This document shows, piece by piece, positions 54,304-62,895 of a DNA stretch of 64,000 bases. Each line of letters starts with the position of its first letter. Position 1 is the stretch's first letter. Under the pieces are notes generated by a model, which saw nothing but the letters and a program-made list of their open reading frames with translations, made no database searches and was not told where the DNA came from. The position numbers and the translations under genes were made by a program. The DNA is from Martinezella lusitana (lineage in GTDB: Bacteria > Pseudomonadota > Alphaproteobacteria > Rhizobiales > Rhizobiaceae): contig NZ_FMAF01000001.1 of the NCBI RefSeq assembly GCF_900094565.1, positions 1-64,000 on the forward strand, given 5' to 3'.

Positions 54304-55407
54304 TCAATCTCCCACGACGATCGACGTCTGGCGCGGCAATTCGCCAAAAAAGCCCCGCCAATTGGCGATCGCGAAACCAAAGACGATCAAAGCACCCGCC
54401 TGATGCGCCAATGCCAGGTGTAGCGGCACCTGCAGCAGCAGCGTGGTGATGCCGAGTATCGCCTGAATCAGCACAAGCAGGAACAGGACGACCGAGCGGC
54501 GTGCATGTGTCGTCTGCGGCGCTGCGCCCAGCGAAATGATCATGTTGATGGCGACGATGATGAACAGCGCATAGGCGCCGAGGCGATGGACGAACTGCAC
54601 CGTCTTCGGATTTTCGAAGAAATTGATCCAGCCCGGCGACTGTACGAGCAATCCATCCGGGATTATGGCGCCGTCCATGAGCGGCCAGGTGTTGTAACTC
54701 AGGCCGGCATCCAACCCGGCGACGAGAGCGCCGAGATAGATCTGAAATAGCGCCATAATGGCAATGAGGCCCGCCAGCTTCGCCGAATAGCGGGTCGGCG
54801 CCGGTTCGTTCGAATGCGGCGACAGCGCGCGCATGAACCACATGCAGGCGGCAAAGATCAGACAGGCGGTGACGAGATGGATGGCGAGGCGATACTGGCT
54901 GACGTCCGTGCGCGCCTCCAGGCCCGATGACACCATCCACCAGCCAATCGCGCCCTGCAGGCCTCCGAGCAGAAAGATACCGGCAAGCGGCAGCCAAAGC
55001 TTGCGTTCGACACGGCCGGTCAGGACGAAGAACAGCAGGGGTAGGCCGAAGATGATGCCGATGGCGCGCGCGAGCAGGCGGTGTGCCCATTCCCACCAGA
55101 AAATACCCTTGAACTCGCCGACCGTCATGTCCTTGTTCAGGAGCTGGAATTGCGGAATGCGCTTGTAGAGGTCGAATTCCTCCTGCCATTCCTGGGCATT
55201 GAGAGGCGGGATGACGCCGTGGATCGGCTGCCACTGGGTGATCGACAGGCCGGAATTGGTCAGGCGCGTCGCACCGCCCACCAGCACCAGGCCGAAGAGA
55301 ACCAGCAGCACACAGGCAAGCCAGAGGCGGATGGCGCGGCGATTGCGGTCCTGGCGGACCACTTCCTTCAGTATAGCCTGTTCCGACGTGAAATTAGTGG
55401 CAGCCAT
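54304..55407 (-). CDS. ctaA: heme A synthase (COX15/CtaA type 2)
   Basis: A 367-residue protein with eight membrane helices. Conserved segments are GGATRLTNSGLSITQW, WWEWAHRLLAR and FVHRLGAYALF, plus HLALAHQAGALIVF, with the heme-binding His residues. It oxidises heme O to heme A for cytochrome aa3 oxidase. It converges with the DUF2778 gene, with a 28-bp gap. Confidence 0.95.
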   Translation of the reverse strand: MAATNFTSEQAILKEVVRQDRNRRAIRLWLACVLLVLFGLVLVGGATRLTNSGLSITQWQPIHGVIPPLNAQEWQEEFDLYKRIPQFQLLNKDMTVGEFKGIFWWEWAHRLLARAIGIIFGLPLLFFVLTGRVERKLWLPLAGIFLLGGLQGAIGWWMVSSGLEARTDVSQYRLAIHLVTACLIFAACMWFMRALSPHSNEPAPTRYSAKLAGLIAIMALFQIYLGALVAGLDAGLSYNTWPLMDGAIIPDGLLVQSPGWINFFENPKTVQFVHRLGAYALFIIVAINMIISLGAAPQTTHARRSVVLFLLVLIQAILGITTLLLQVPLHLALAHQAGALIVFGFAIANWRGFFGELPRQTSIVVGD

Positions 55408-55520
55408 GACGTCTCCCTTCGATCAGGCTGTTGATTTGCCCGATAGGGGCGTGCAAAACAAGTCCCGGGAGTTTGCGGCATGCCGTCGCGGCATGTCGTC
55501 GTAAGAGGAGAGACCACCCC

Positions 55521-55730
55521 GTGCCCCTTCGCCTGCGCAAATTCATAGGCATGATCCTGCTTGTGCTGTTGGTTGCAATCTATGCGATCGTTGCCATGAT
55601 CGTTGCAGTGCGCACGCTCGGAGATCAACCCGGCTGGGTCCATTTCCTCTACTTCCTGTTCAGCGGCATCATCTGGGTGCTGCCGGCCATGGGGATCATC
55701 AAATGGATGGCCGGGCCGCGTCCGCAATAG
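55521..55730 (+). CDS. DUF2842 small membrane protein
   Basis: A 69-residue protein with two helices (FIGMILLVLLVAIYAIVAM and HFLYFLFSGIIWVLPAMG) and the short basic C-terminus of DUF2842, a family of alphaproteobacterial membrane proteins. The GTG at 55521 with AGGAG about 10 nt upstream gives the family length; the frame is open back to 55431. The function is unknown. Confidence 0.75.
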   Translation: MPLRLRKFIGMILLVLLVAIYAIVAMIVAVRTLGDQPGWVHFLYFLFSGIIWVLPAMGIIKWMAGPRPQ

Positions 55731-55864
55731 CCGCTGCGCTGGGCAATTTACGCAAGGCTAACCCTGATCCACGGGATATGCGCGCGGATCGTCCCATCTT
55801 AAGCCAAAAATAAGCCGCGACCCGCAAGACTGCGTTCGAACGCCGCCAGAGCGGAGAGGATCGG

Positions 55865-57124
55865 ATGCAGACGCAAGAACGGGATATCGCCGTCACGGCC
55901 GTTGCCTTGGCAACGGGCGAGCGGAGCATGCCCGTTACAGCGCAGCCGGCTATGGGCGGCGGCTTCCGCATCGACGTCTTCGACAGCATGGCCGCGCTTG
56001 AGGCCGAATGGCGCGCGCTGGAACGAGACGACCTGGCTTCGCTGCACCAGAGCTATGATTGGTGCTCGGCCTGGGTGGAGACCTTTCGGCATCCGCTGGC
56101 TATCGTTCGCGGCTCGCTTGGAGATCATACCGCCTTCATCCTGCCGCTGGAGATCATCCGCGAACGCGGCGTGCGCCGAGCCGAATTCATCGGCACGCGC
56201 CATAGCAACATCAACACCGGCCTGTTCTCCGCCGAATTTCTGCAGGGCGCCGCCGAGGGCCTGACGTCCGCGCAGACGACGGCAGTCGCAGAAGCCCTGC
56301 GCGGCAAGGCGGATATCGTCATCCTGCGCAACGTGCCGCTCGACTGGCGCGGCCGCAGAAGCCCGCTTGCCTCGCTACCCGCCGTGGAAAACCAGAACCA
56401 CGCCTTCCAACTGCCTTTCCTCGGCAGTTTCGAGGCGAGCCTGAAACAGGTGAACGCCAAGCGCCGCCGCAAGAAGTTCAAGCACCAGAGCCGTCTCCTC
56501 GATGCCAAGGGCGGCTATGACTATGTGAACGCCGCGCCCGATCAGCAGGACGGGCTGCTCGACCTGTTCTTCGAGCAGAAGGCGACCCGCTTCCGGGAAG
56601 CCGGCTTGCCCGACGTCTTTGCCCATGCGCCGACGCAAGCCGCTCTGCGCCGGCTGCTGCGTCATGGGAATGATGGCGTCGATGCCACGCTGCAGATGCA
56701 TGCCCTCCGGCTCAAGGGCGAACATGAGGGGCACATTGCGGCGGTCGCGGCCCTGTCTCGCAAGGGCGATCACGTCGTCTGCCAGTTTGCCTCGATCGAC
56801 GAGGCGCTGGTTGCCGAGGCGAGCCCCGGCGAGTTGCTGTTCTGGTTGATGATCGAGCGTCTGCATCGCGAGGGCGTCGCCCTCTTCGATTTCGGCATCG
56901 GCGACCAGAACTACAAGCGCTCCTGGTGTCCGATGGAGACCACGCAGCATGATCTGTTCCTGCCGATATCCGGCATCGGCCATGTAGCGGCTCTGGCAGA
57001 ACGAAGCATCACGCGCGCCAAGGCCGCCATCAAGTCCAACCGGCAGCTCTATACCTTCATCCAGCGGTTGCGGGCCCGGCGGGGCGCGGGTCCGGCTGTG
57101 GCCGACGAGAACGACAGGAATTGA
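55865..57124 (+). CDS. GNAT-family acyltransferase (CelD/FemAB-like)
   Basis: The 419-residue protein has the FemAB-like double-GNAT layout: IDVFDSMAALEAEWRALE at about 40, RRRKKFKHQSRLL at about 200 and GVALFDFGIGDQNYKRSW at about 340. The family (Acetyltransf_6, once called CelD) is frequent in polysaccharide loci and probably acylates a sugar. GAGAGG lies 5 nt before the ATG. It abuts the stop of the convergent Wzc-like gene with no gap. Confidence 0.82.
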   Translation: MQTQERDIAVTAVALATGERSMPVTAQPAMGGGFRIDVFDSMAALEAEWRALERDDLASLHQSYDWCSAWVETFRHPLAIVRGSLGDHTAFILPLEIIRERGVRRAEFIGTRHSNINTGLFSAEFLQGAAEGLTSAQTTAVAEALRGKADIVILRNVPLDWRGRRSPLASLPAVENQNHAFQLPFLGSFEASLKQVNAKRRRKKFKHQSRLLDAKGGYDYVNAAPDQQDGLLDLFFEQKATRFREAGLPDVFAHAPTQAALRRLLRHGNDGVDATLQMHALRLKGEHEGHIAAVAALSRKGDHVVCQFASIDEALVAEASPGELLFWLMIERLHREGVALFDFGIGDQNYKRSWCPMETTQHDLFLPISGIGHVAALAERSITRAKAAIKSNRQLYTFIQRLRARRGAGPAVADENDRN

Positions 57125-59329
57125 TCACGCCGCGTCGCGCCGCGTATCCGGATCGAGCTCCTCGCGCCATCCGGACATCAGGATGATGTGCTCATAGCCG
57201 GCCTTCTGGAATTCCGCCATCGCTGCAATGAATTGGCCTTCGTCGGGCACCGGCATGGAGAGAATGATCTCCGTATCCTTGCTGCGCGTCAGTCGCGCGA
57301 CGCCGGAAACATCGGCTGCGCCGCATTCGACAAGAACGATGTCATAGGCCGAACCGAGCGCATCAAGGATCAGCGACAGCCGGTCGGCGCCGCGCATCGC
57401 ACGACCGAGATCGCTCATGCCCTGCGGCACGAGATGGGCGTCGGAGAGCCGATCGGGGTGGATCGTATCCGCAAAGGCGGCCTCGCCGCACAGCAGGTCG
57501 GTCACGCCTGAAAGTTCGTCGTGCTCGGCCATGAGCCGGGAGGGGCAACCCGTTCCTGTCATGTCGACCAGCACGATACGGCTTCCGGCATCCGCAATCG
57601 TCCGTGCCAGCATCACCGTCGCGGTGGATCCGCTGTCACCGTTCGGGGATATGGCAATCGCCAGCCTGGAGCCGTTGACGATCAGATAGTCGGCGACGGA
57701 CTGGATGGAGAAATCCTCCTCGTCTTCCGCTTCCTGAGCCGCCTGCTTCGGCTTGAGCTCCGGATCGACTGCCGCCGCCATCTCCTGCGCCAGGGTTTCG
57801 TCTGCCGGAACCGAGAGCATGCTTGCCGGCACATCGGCGCGCTTCACCATGGCCAGCGCCGGCGCCGTCTGGATATCAGACTGAGGACGAGCGGGCATTT
57901 CCGGCGAAGCCTTCTCGTCGCGACCGACGGGCCGCAATGCGCGACCGCTGAACAGTTCCGCCAGCATGATGACGATGGCGGTCAGGATGAAGGTCGCCAA
58001 TGCTGATACCACGACGATCGGGCCGACCTTCGGGAAATATGGATCGACCGGCTCGACCGCCTTCGAAACCACGCGGGCATCGGCCGGGCTCGAATTCTTG
58101 TCCACGCGGGAAGCAGCCTCGCGATAGCGGGCGAGATAGGTTTCCAGCAATTGCCGCTCCGCCGCGGCCTCGCGCTCCAGTGCATTGAGGCCGACCTCGT
58201 CTTCCCCTGCCCTGGCGCTATCGGCCTTCAGCGTGTTCGATTGCGCCAGCAGTTGCTGCTCGCGCAGCTGTGCCACCTTGGCTTCGTTTTCGATGCTGGC
58301 CAGAATCCTCTGGGTCTCGCGATTGATCTGCTGGCGGATGTCGACGAGCTGCGCCCGCAGGCTCCTCAGCCTGGGATGGCCATCCATCAGCGTCGTGGAC
58401 AGATCCGAGATCTGCGATTCCAGGTTGGACTCCGTCGCTTTCAGCCGCTGGATTGCCTGCGAACCGGCGACATCGGCAAGCGTGTCGGTCGAGCGGCCGC
58501 TGGCGAGCGCGTTGCGCACCGCCTGAGCCCGCGCTTCGGCATTGGCCTTATCGCCGCGCACCTGCGCCAGCTGGCCTGAGATATCGCCAAGCTGCTGCGT
58601 TGCGAAATTGCCGTTCTGGCTCGTTTGAAGAAGCCCGTTGGCCGAGCGGTAGTCGGCGACCTTCTTTTCGGCCTCGCTGACCTTCTCGCGCAGACTGTTG
58701 ATCTCCGGTTCCAGCCAGCGCGTCGCCTCGCTATTGGAATCGAGCTTGGCGCCGCTCTGCATCGAGAGATAGACCTGCGCCATAGCGTTCGGCACGCTGG
58801 CGGCAAGATCCGGATCGCGGGAGGTGAAGCTTATGCCGATCACGCGCGAACTGTTGATCTGGTAGACCTGCAGCCGGCTGGTGAAGGCATCCAGCATCCG
58901 CTCTTCCGGCGCCTTGTCGAGGGCACCGCGCTTCAGATGCAGCATGACGAAAATATCGGAAAGTGCTGAGCCCTTGTTGGCTGCGGCGAATTCCGGGTGC
59001 TCGGGGAGCTTGAGATTGGTAATGACCTGCTTGATCAGATCCGCCGACTGCAGGATCTGGACCTGGCTGGCGATGTTAAGCTCGTCGAGCAGAGGCGCCG
59101 ATCCAGCGTCGTTGCCGGTCGTCGTCGTTGCAAAGGCCGGTGCACGCTGCTCGATCAGAATACGGGTCTCGCTGCGATATTCCGGCGAAACCACCTTGGC
59201 GAGGACAAATGCCAGACAGGCGCCTGCCAGCGTAATGACAATGACCCGCAATCGCCGCCGCCATACGGCGCGAAAGAGCTGCGCGAGATCGATGTCCACA
59301 TCCTGCTGGGTGTTGTTGACACCGGACAT
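57125..59329 (-). CDS. Wzc/GumC/ExoP-like polysaccharide co-polymerase with degenerate kinase domain
   Basis: About 734 residues. The N-terminal Wzz domain begins at about 12, with a first helix (VIVITLAGACLAFVLAKVV). A long periplasmic coiled coil follows (about 190-420), then a second helix (VVSALATFILTAIVIMLAEL) and a cytoplasmic BY-kinase-like domain (about 555-734). The P-loop reads SPNGDSGST and lacks the Lys of GxGK(S/T), and no C-terminal Tyr cluster is present. So chain-length control is likely, but tyrosine kinase activity is not. The ATG at 59329 has GGAG at 9 nt; 59344 is an alternative. Confidence 0.88.
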   Translation of the reverse strand: MSGVNNTQQDVDIDLAQLFRAVWRRRLRVIVITLAGACLAFVLAKVVSPEYRSETRILIEQRAPAFATTTTGNDAGSAPLLDELNIASQVQILQSADLIKQVITNLKLPEHPEFAAANKGSALSDIFVMLHLKRGALDKAPEERMLDAFTSRLQVYQINSSRVIGISFTSRDPDLAASVPNAMAQVYLSMQSGAKLDSNSEATRWLEPEINSLREKVSEAEKKVADYRSANGLLQTSQNGNFATQQLGDISGQLAQVRGDKANAEARAQAVRNALASGRSTDTLADVAGSQAIQRLKATESNLESQISDLSTTLMDGHPRLRSLRAQLVDIRQQINRETQRILASIENEAKVAQLREQQLLAQSNTLKADSARAGEDEVGLNALEREAAAERQLLETYLARYREAASRVDKNSSPADARVVSKAVEPVDPYFPKVGPIVVVSALATFILTAIVIMLAELFSGRALRPVGRDEKASPEMPARPQSDIQTAPALAMVKRADVPASMLSVPADETLAQEMAAAVDPELKPKQAAQEAEDEEDFSIQSVADYLIVNGSRLAIAISPNGDSGSTATVMLARTIADAGSRIVLVDMTGTGCPSRLMAEHDELSGVTDLLCGEAAFADTIHPDRLSDAHLVPQGMSDLGRAMRGADRLSLILDALGSAYDIVLVECGAADVSGVARLTRSKDTEIILSMPVPDEGQFIAAMAEFQKAGYEHIILMSGWREELDPDTRRDAA

Positions 59330-59522
59330 ATACAAGAACTCCATAATATAAAGCCGAAATTAATCGTAAACGACTATGGTAACCCAAGCGTTAATAGTAT
59401 TTCGCATGCATCGCTTTCGATATGCCTAATATTTGCGAGAGAATTTTCTTGGCTATTTACCGACCGTTAACCCTAACGGATCGATAACGGCGACAGTGAT
59501 TTTCCTCTCCTGTGAGCGCGAA

Positions 59523-60098
59523 ATGCCCTTCGCAAAGCCAAAGATTGTTCTGGCACTCGGCATGGCTGCCGTGAGCGCCGCGCTCACCGGCTGCAACACC
59601 TATCAGCCTGCGCCGAAGGCCTTCAGCGAAGCCACGATTCAGCCATATACGCTGGATAGCGGCGACCGCCTGCGTGTGACCGTCTTCGATCAGCCAGGCC
59701 TGACGAACACCTTCACGGTCGACCAGGCCGGCTATATCGCCTTCCCGCTCATCGGCCAGGTCCCTGCCCGCGGCCGGACGTTGCAGCAGCTCTCCGGCCA
59801 GATCGCGCAGAAGCTTCGCCAGGGATATATCCGCGATCCCGACGTGACAATCGATGTCGATCGCTACCGCTCTGTCTATATCATGGGCGAGGTCGGCCAG
59901 CCGGGCCAATATTCCTATGTGCCTGGTATGACCGTGCAGAACGCCATAGCAGTCGCCGGCGGCTTCTCCAGCCGCGCCAACCAGGCCAATGCAGACGTCA
60001 CGCGCAAGATCAACGGCCACGTGATGACCGGGCGCGTCGGCATCTCCGATCCGGTGCTGGCGGGCGATACGATCTATGTCAGAGAACGATTGTTCTGA
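59523..60098 (+). CDS. small Wza-like polysaccharide export lipoprotein
   Basis: The 191-residue lipoprotein (lipobox LTGC, Cys near 22) has one Poly_export domain (LDSGDRLRVTVFDQPG, VDQAGYIAFPLIG) and one SLBB domain (VYIMGEVGQPGQYSYVPG). It is about half the length of E. coli Wza, a size usual for rhizobial members, and should form the outer-membrane pore of this second polysaccharide system. The start at 59523 begins the signal peptide. It is divergent from the Wzc-like gene. Confidence 0.88.
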   Translation: MPFAKPKIVLALGMAAVSAALTGCNTYQPAPKAFSEATIQPYTLDSGDRLRVTVFDQPGLTNTFTVDQAGYIAFPLIGQVPARGRTLQQLSGQIAQKLRQGYIRDPDVTIDVDRYRSVYIMGEVGQPGQYSYVPGMTVQNAIAVAGGFSSRANQANADVTRKINGHVMTGRVGISDPVLAGDTIYVRERLF

Positions 60099-60110
60099 CA
60101 GCGCCCGATC

Positions 60111-61256
60111 ATGGCAAAACCGCTCCGTATCCTCCATTGCTTCAGGTCTCCGGTCGGCGGGATCTTCCGCCACGTCCGCGATCTGGCGGAGGAACAGAGC
60201 AAAGCGGGACATGAAGTCGGCATCCTTTGCGACAGCCTCACCGGCGGGGAGCATGAGGACCGGCTGTTCGACGACATCGCCCCCTTTCTGGCACTCGGCG
60301 TGACCCGTCTGCCTATCCGGCGTCAAATCAGCCTCTCCGACGCGACGACGCTTTGGCGCGGTTACAAGAAAATCAAGAGTTTGCGGCCGGATGTGCTGCA
60401 CGGGCATGGCGCCAAGGGCGGCCTGCTTGCGCGCGTTCTCGGCTCGATCCTGCGGGTGAACAGGTATCGCGTAGCCCGCCTTTATACTGCGCATGGCGGC
60501 AGCCTGCATTTTTCGCGCAGTTCGCCACAGGGAATGCTGGTGCACAGCCTGGAGCGGATACTGGAATTTCTGACCGACGGTCTGATCTTCATCTGCGATT
60601 TCGAGCGCCGCACCTACGAAAGGAAAGTCGGCAAGCCGCGCACGCGCTCGGTCATGATCTACAACGGCATCAGCGAGAGGGATTTTCGCAATATACCCAC
60701 ACGATCGGACTCCGTGCATTTCGTCTATATCGGCATGATGCGGGACCTGAAGGGTCCCGATCTGTTTATGGACGCTTTCGCAAAGACAGAGCGGCGGATC
60801 GGCAGGCCACTATCCGCACTGATGATCGGCGATGGTCCGGACAGGGACAGATACCGCGCCATGATGATCGAGCAGGGTCTCGGTCACCGTATCGGCATGC
60901 TGCCGGCCATGCGTGTACACGAAGCCTTTTCGATGTCTCAAAACGTCGTCGTTCCCTCGCGCGCCGAGGCCATGCCCTACATCGTTCTGGAAGCGCTTGC
61001 CGCAGGAAAGACGGTGATCGCTTCGCGCGTCGGCGGCATTCCCGAGGCGCTCGGAGAAAATAGCGCGGCGCTCGCCGAACCCGACGACGCCGACGATCTG
61101 GCGCGCGTCATGGCCGAAGCGATCACGGAACCGGACTGGGGCAGCCGCAACATGCCGAATACCCAGGCGATCCGCTCGGCCTTTTCAGCCTCCGTCATGG
61201 CAAGAGATACTTTGCACCTGTATCATAATATACTTGGATTAGACGGAGAACATTAG
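60111..61256 (+). CDS. family 4 glycosyltransferase
   Basis: A 381-residue GT-B enzyme. The N-terminal part has HCFRSPVGGIFRHVRDLA and DVLHGHGAKGG. The C-terminal donor domain has FVYIGMMRDLKGPDLFMDAF, IGDGPDR and the EX7E-type VVPSRAEAMPYIVLEALAAG. It adds a sugar to the lipid-linked repeat in the cytoplasm. It follows the Wza-like gene by 12 nt. Confidence 0.92.
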   Translation: MAKPLRILHCFRSPVGGIFRHVRDLAEEQSKAGHEVGILCDSLTGGEHEDRLFDDIAPFLALGVTRLPIRRQISLSDATTLWRGYKKIKSLRPDVLHGHGAKGGLLARVLGSILRVNRYRVARLYTAHGGSLHFSRSSPQGMLVHSLERILEFLTDGLIFICDFERRTYERKVGKPRTRSVMIYNGISERDFRNIPTRSDSVHFVYIGMMRDLKGPDLFMDAFAKTERRIGRPLSALMIGDGPDRDRYRAMMIEQGLGHRIGMLPAMRVHEAFSMSQNVVVPSRAEAMPYIVLEALAAGKTVIASRVGGIPEALGENSAALAEPDDADDLARVMAEAITEPDWGSRNMPNTQAIRSAFSASVMARDTLHLYHNILGLDGEH

Positions 61257-61332
61257 AATACAAGCAAGTGGTGTAAGCGTTTTTTAGCTGATATCTGCTA
61301 GGCCAATTCCGGTAACGACCGGATGAATTGCC

Positions 61333-62895
61333 ATGAACAACATCGACAAGTCCGAGCAGTTTAACTTGGACAATATTCGCAAGCAGGTTTCCGAAATCCG
61401 CACACGTGGCGCCGAAGAAGCCCGCAGCGAGCGTCCGGCCGGCGAAATCAATGCCTATGCGCTGCAGATCGCCGAACAATTTCGCGAAGGCAATCAGACG
61501 CCGGCCATCATCATAGGGCAATATCGGCTCTTCGAATTCCTGTCGCTGCTTGCGGTCGGCCTGGCGATCCTCTTCTTCGGGATGACGACGGACGGTCATC
61601 CCTTCCTCTCGAAAGCCGTGGTGACCGTCGCGCTCAGTGGCCTCGCGATCGTCTTTCTGCAGGTCGCCGACGCATACCAGATCCCGATTTTGCGTGCGCC
61701 GCAGCGTTTCCTGCAACGAATTCTCGGGCCATGGGCAGCGGCCTTCATCGTCATGACCCTTGCCCTCCTCCCGTTCGACGTCAACAATATCTATTCGTTC
61801 CGCCTTCTCGGCATCTGGTTCGCGACAGGCGCGGTGTTTCTTTTGGTTGCCCGCCTGGTCTTCGCATACGGCATCCGTCATTGGGCCCGCAACGGCGTCA
61901 TGGAAAGACGCGCCGTCATCGTCGGCGGCGGCGAGCCGGCCAAGGAGCTGATCCGCGCGCTCGAGCATCAGATTGACAATGATATACGCATCTGCGGCAT
62001 CTTCGATGATCGCGGCGAAAAGCGCTCGCCCGTCATGGTCGCCGGTTATCCGAAGCTGGGCACGGTTTCCGAGTTGGTCGAGTTCGCTCGGCTCACGCGC
62101 ATAGACATGCTGATCATCGCGCTGCCGATCAGCGCCGAAGAACGCATTCTGCAATTGCTAAAGATGCTCTGGGTGCTGCCCGTCGACATTCGGCTTGCTG
62201 CGCATGCCAACAAGCTGCGCTTCCGCCCGCGCGCCTATTCGCATGTGGGCGCAGTGCCGATGCTCGATATCTTCAACAAGCCGATCCGCGATTGGGATGG
62301 CGTCGCCAAGCGCATCTTCGATGTCCTCTTCAGCGTGCTGGCGCTTACGCTTCTTTGGCCGATCATGCTCGGCGCGGCGATTGCCGTGAAGACGACGTCG
62401 AAAGGGCCCGTATTCTTCATGCAGAAGCGCCACGGCTTCAACAACGAGATCATCAAGGTCTTGAAGTTCCGCTCCATGTATACGCACATGAGCGACCCGA
62501 CCGCCCGCAACGCCGTCACCAAGAACGATCCTCGCGTCACGCCTGTCGGACGCTTCATCCGCAAGACCTCGATCGATGAGCTGCCGCAGCTCTTCAACGT
62601 GTTGCTTGGCAATCTCTCGCTCGTCGGCCCGCGACCGCACGCCGTGCTCGCCGCCAGCCACAATCGCACCTATTCCGATGTCGTCGAAGGTTATTTCGCT
62701 CGCCATCGCGTCAAGCCCGGCGTGACCGGCTGGGCACAGATCAACGGTTGGCGGGGCGAAATCGACAGCGACGACAAGATCAAGTTCCGTACCGCATACG
62801 ACCTCTATTACATCGAGAACTGGTCGCTGGCGTTCGATCTGAAGATCCTCTTCCTGACGCCGTTCCGTCTGCTCAATACGGAAAACGCCTATTGA
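61333..62895 (+). CDS. undecaprenyl-phosphate sugar phosphotransferase (WcaJ/ExoY type)
   Basis: A 520-residue full-length initiating transferase with four N-terminal helices (about 65-180), a Rossmann-like middle ([15 protein letters not shown]) and a catalytic C-terminal domain after a fifth hydrophobic segment. The catalytic domain reads [46 protein letters not shown] (split over its motif) and [13 protein letters not shown]. It starts repeat synthesis by moving a hexose-1-phosphate to the lipid carrier. Its stop overlaps the TTG start of the next gene. Confidence 0.93.
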   Translation: MNNIDKSEQFNLDNIRKQVSEIRTRGAEEARSERPAGEINAYALQIAEQFREGNQTPAIIIGQYRLFEFLSLLAVGLAILFFGMTTDGHPFLSKAVVTVALSGLAIVFLQVADAYQIPILRAPQRFLQRILGPWAAAFIVMTLALLPFDVNNIYSFRLLGIWFATGAVFLLVARLVFAYGIRHWARNGVMERRAVIVGGGEPAKELIRALEHQIDNDIRICGIFDDRGEKRSPVMVAGYPKLGTVSELVEFARLTRIDMLIIALPISAEERILQLLKMLWVLPVDIRLAAHANKLRFRPRAYSHVGAVPMLDIFNKPIRDWDGVAKRIFDVLFSVLALTLLWPIMLGAAIAVKTTSKGPVFFMQKRHGFNNEIIKVLKFRSMYTHMSDPTARNAVTKNDPRVTPVGRFIRKTSIDELPQLFNVLLGNLSLVGPRPHAVLAASHNRTYSDVVEGYFARHRVKPGVTGWAQINGWRGEIDSDDKIKFRTAYDLYYIENWSLAFDLKILFLTPFRLLNTENAY

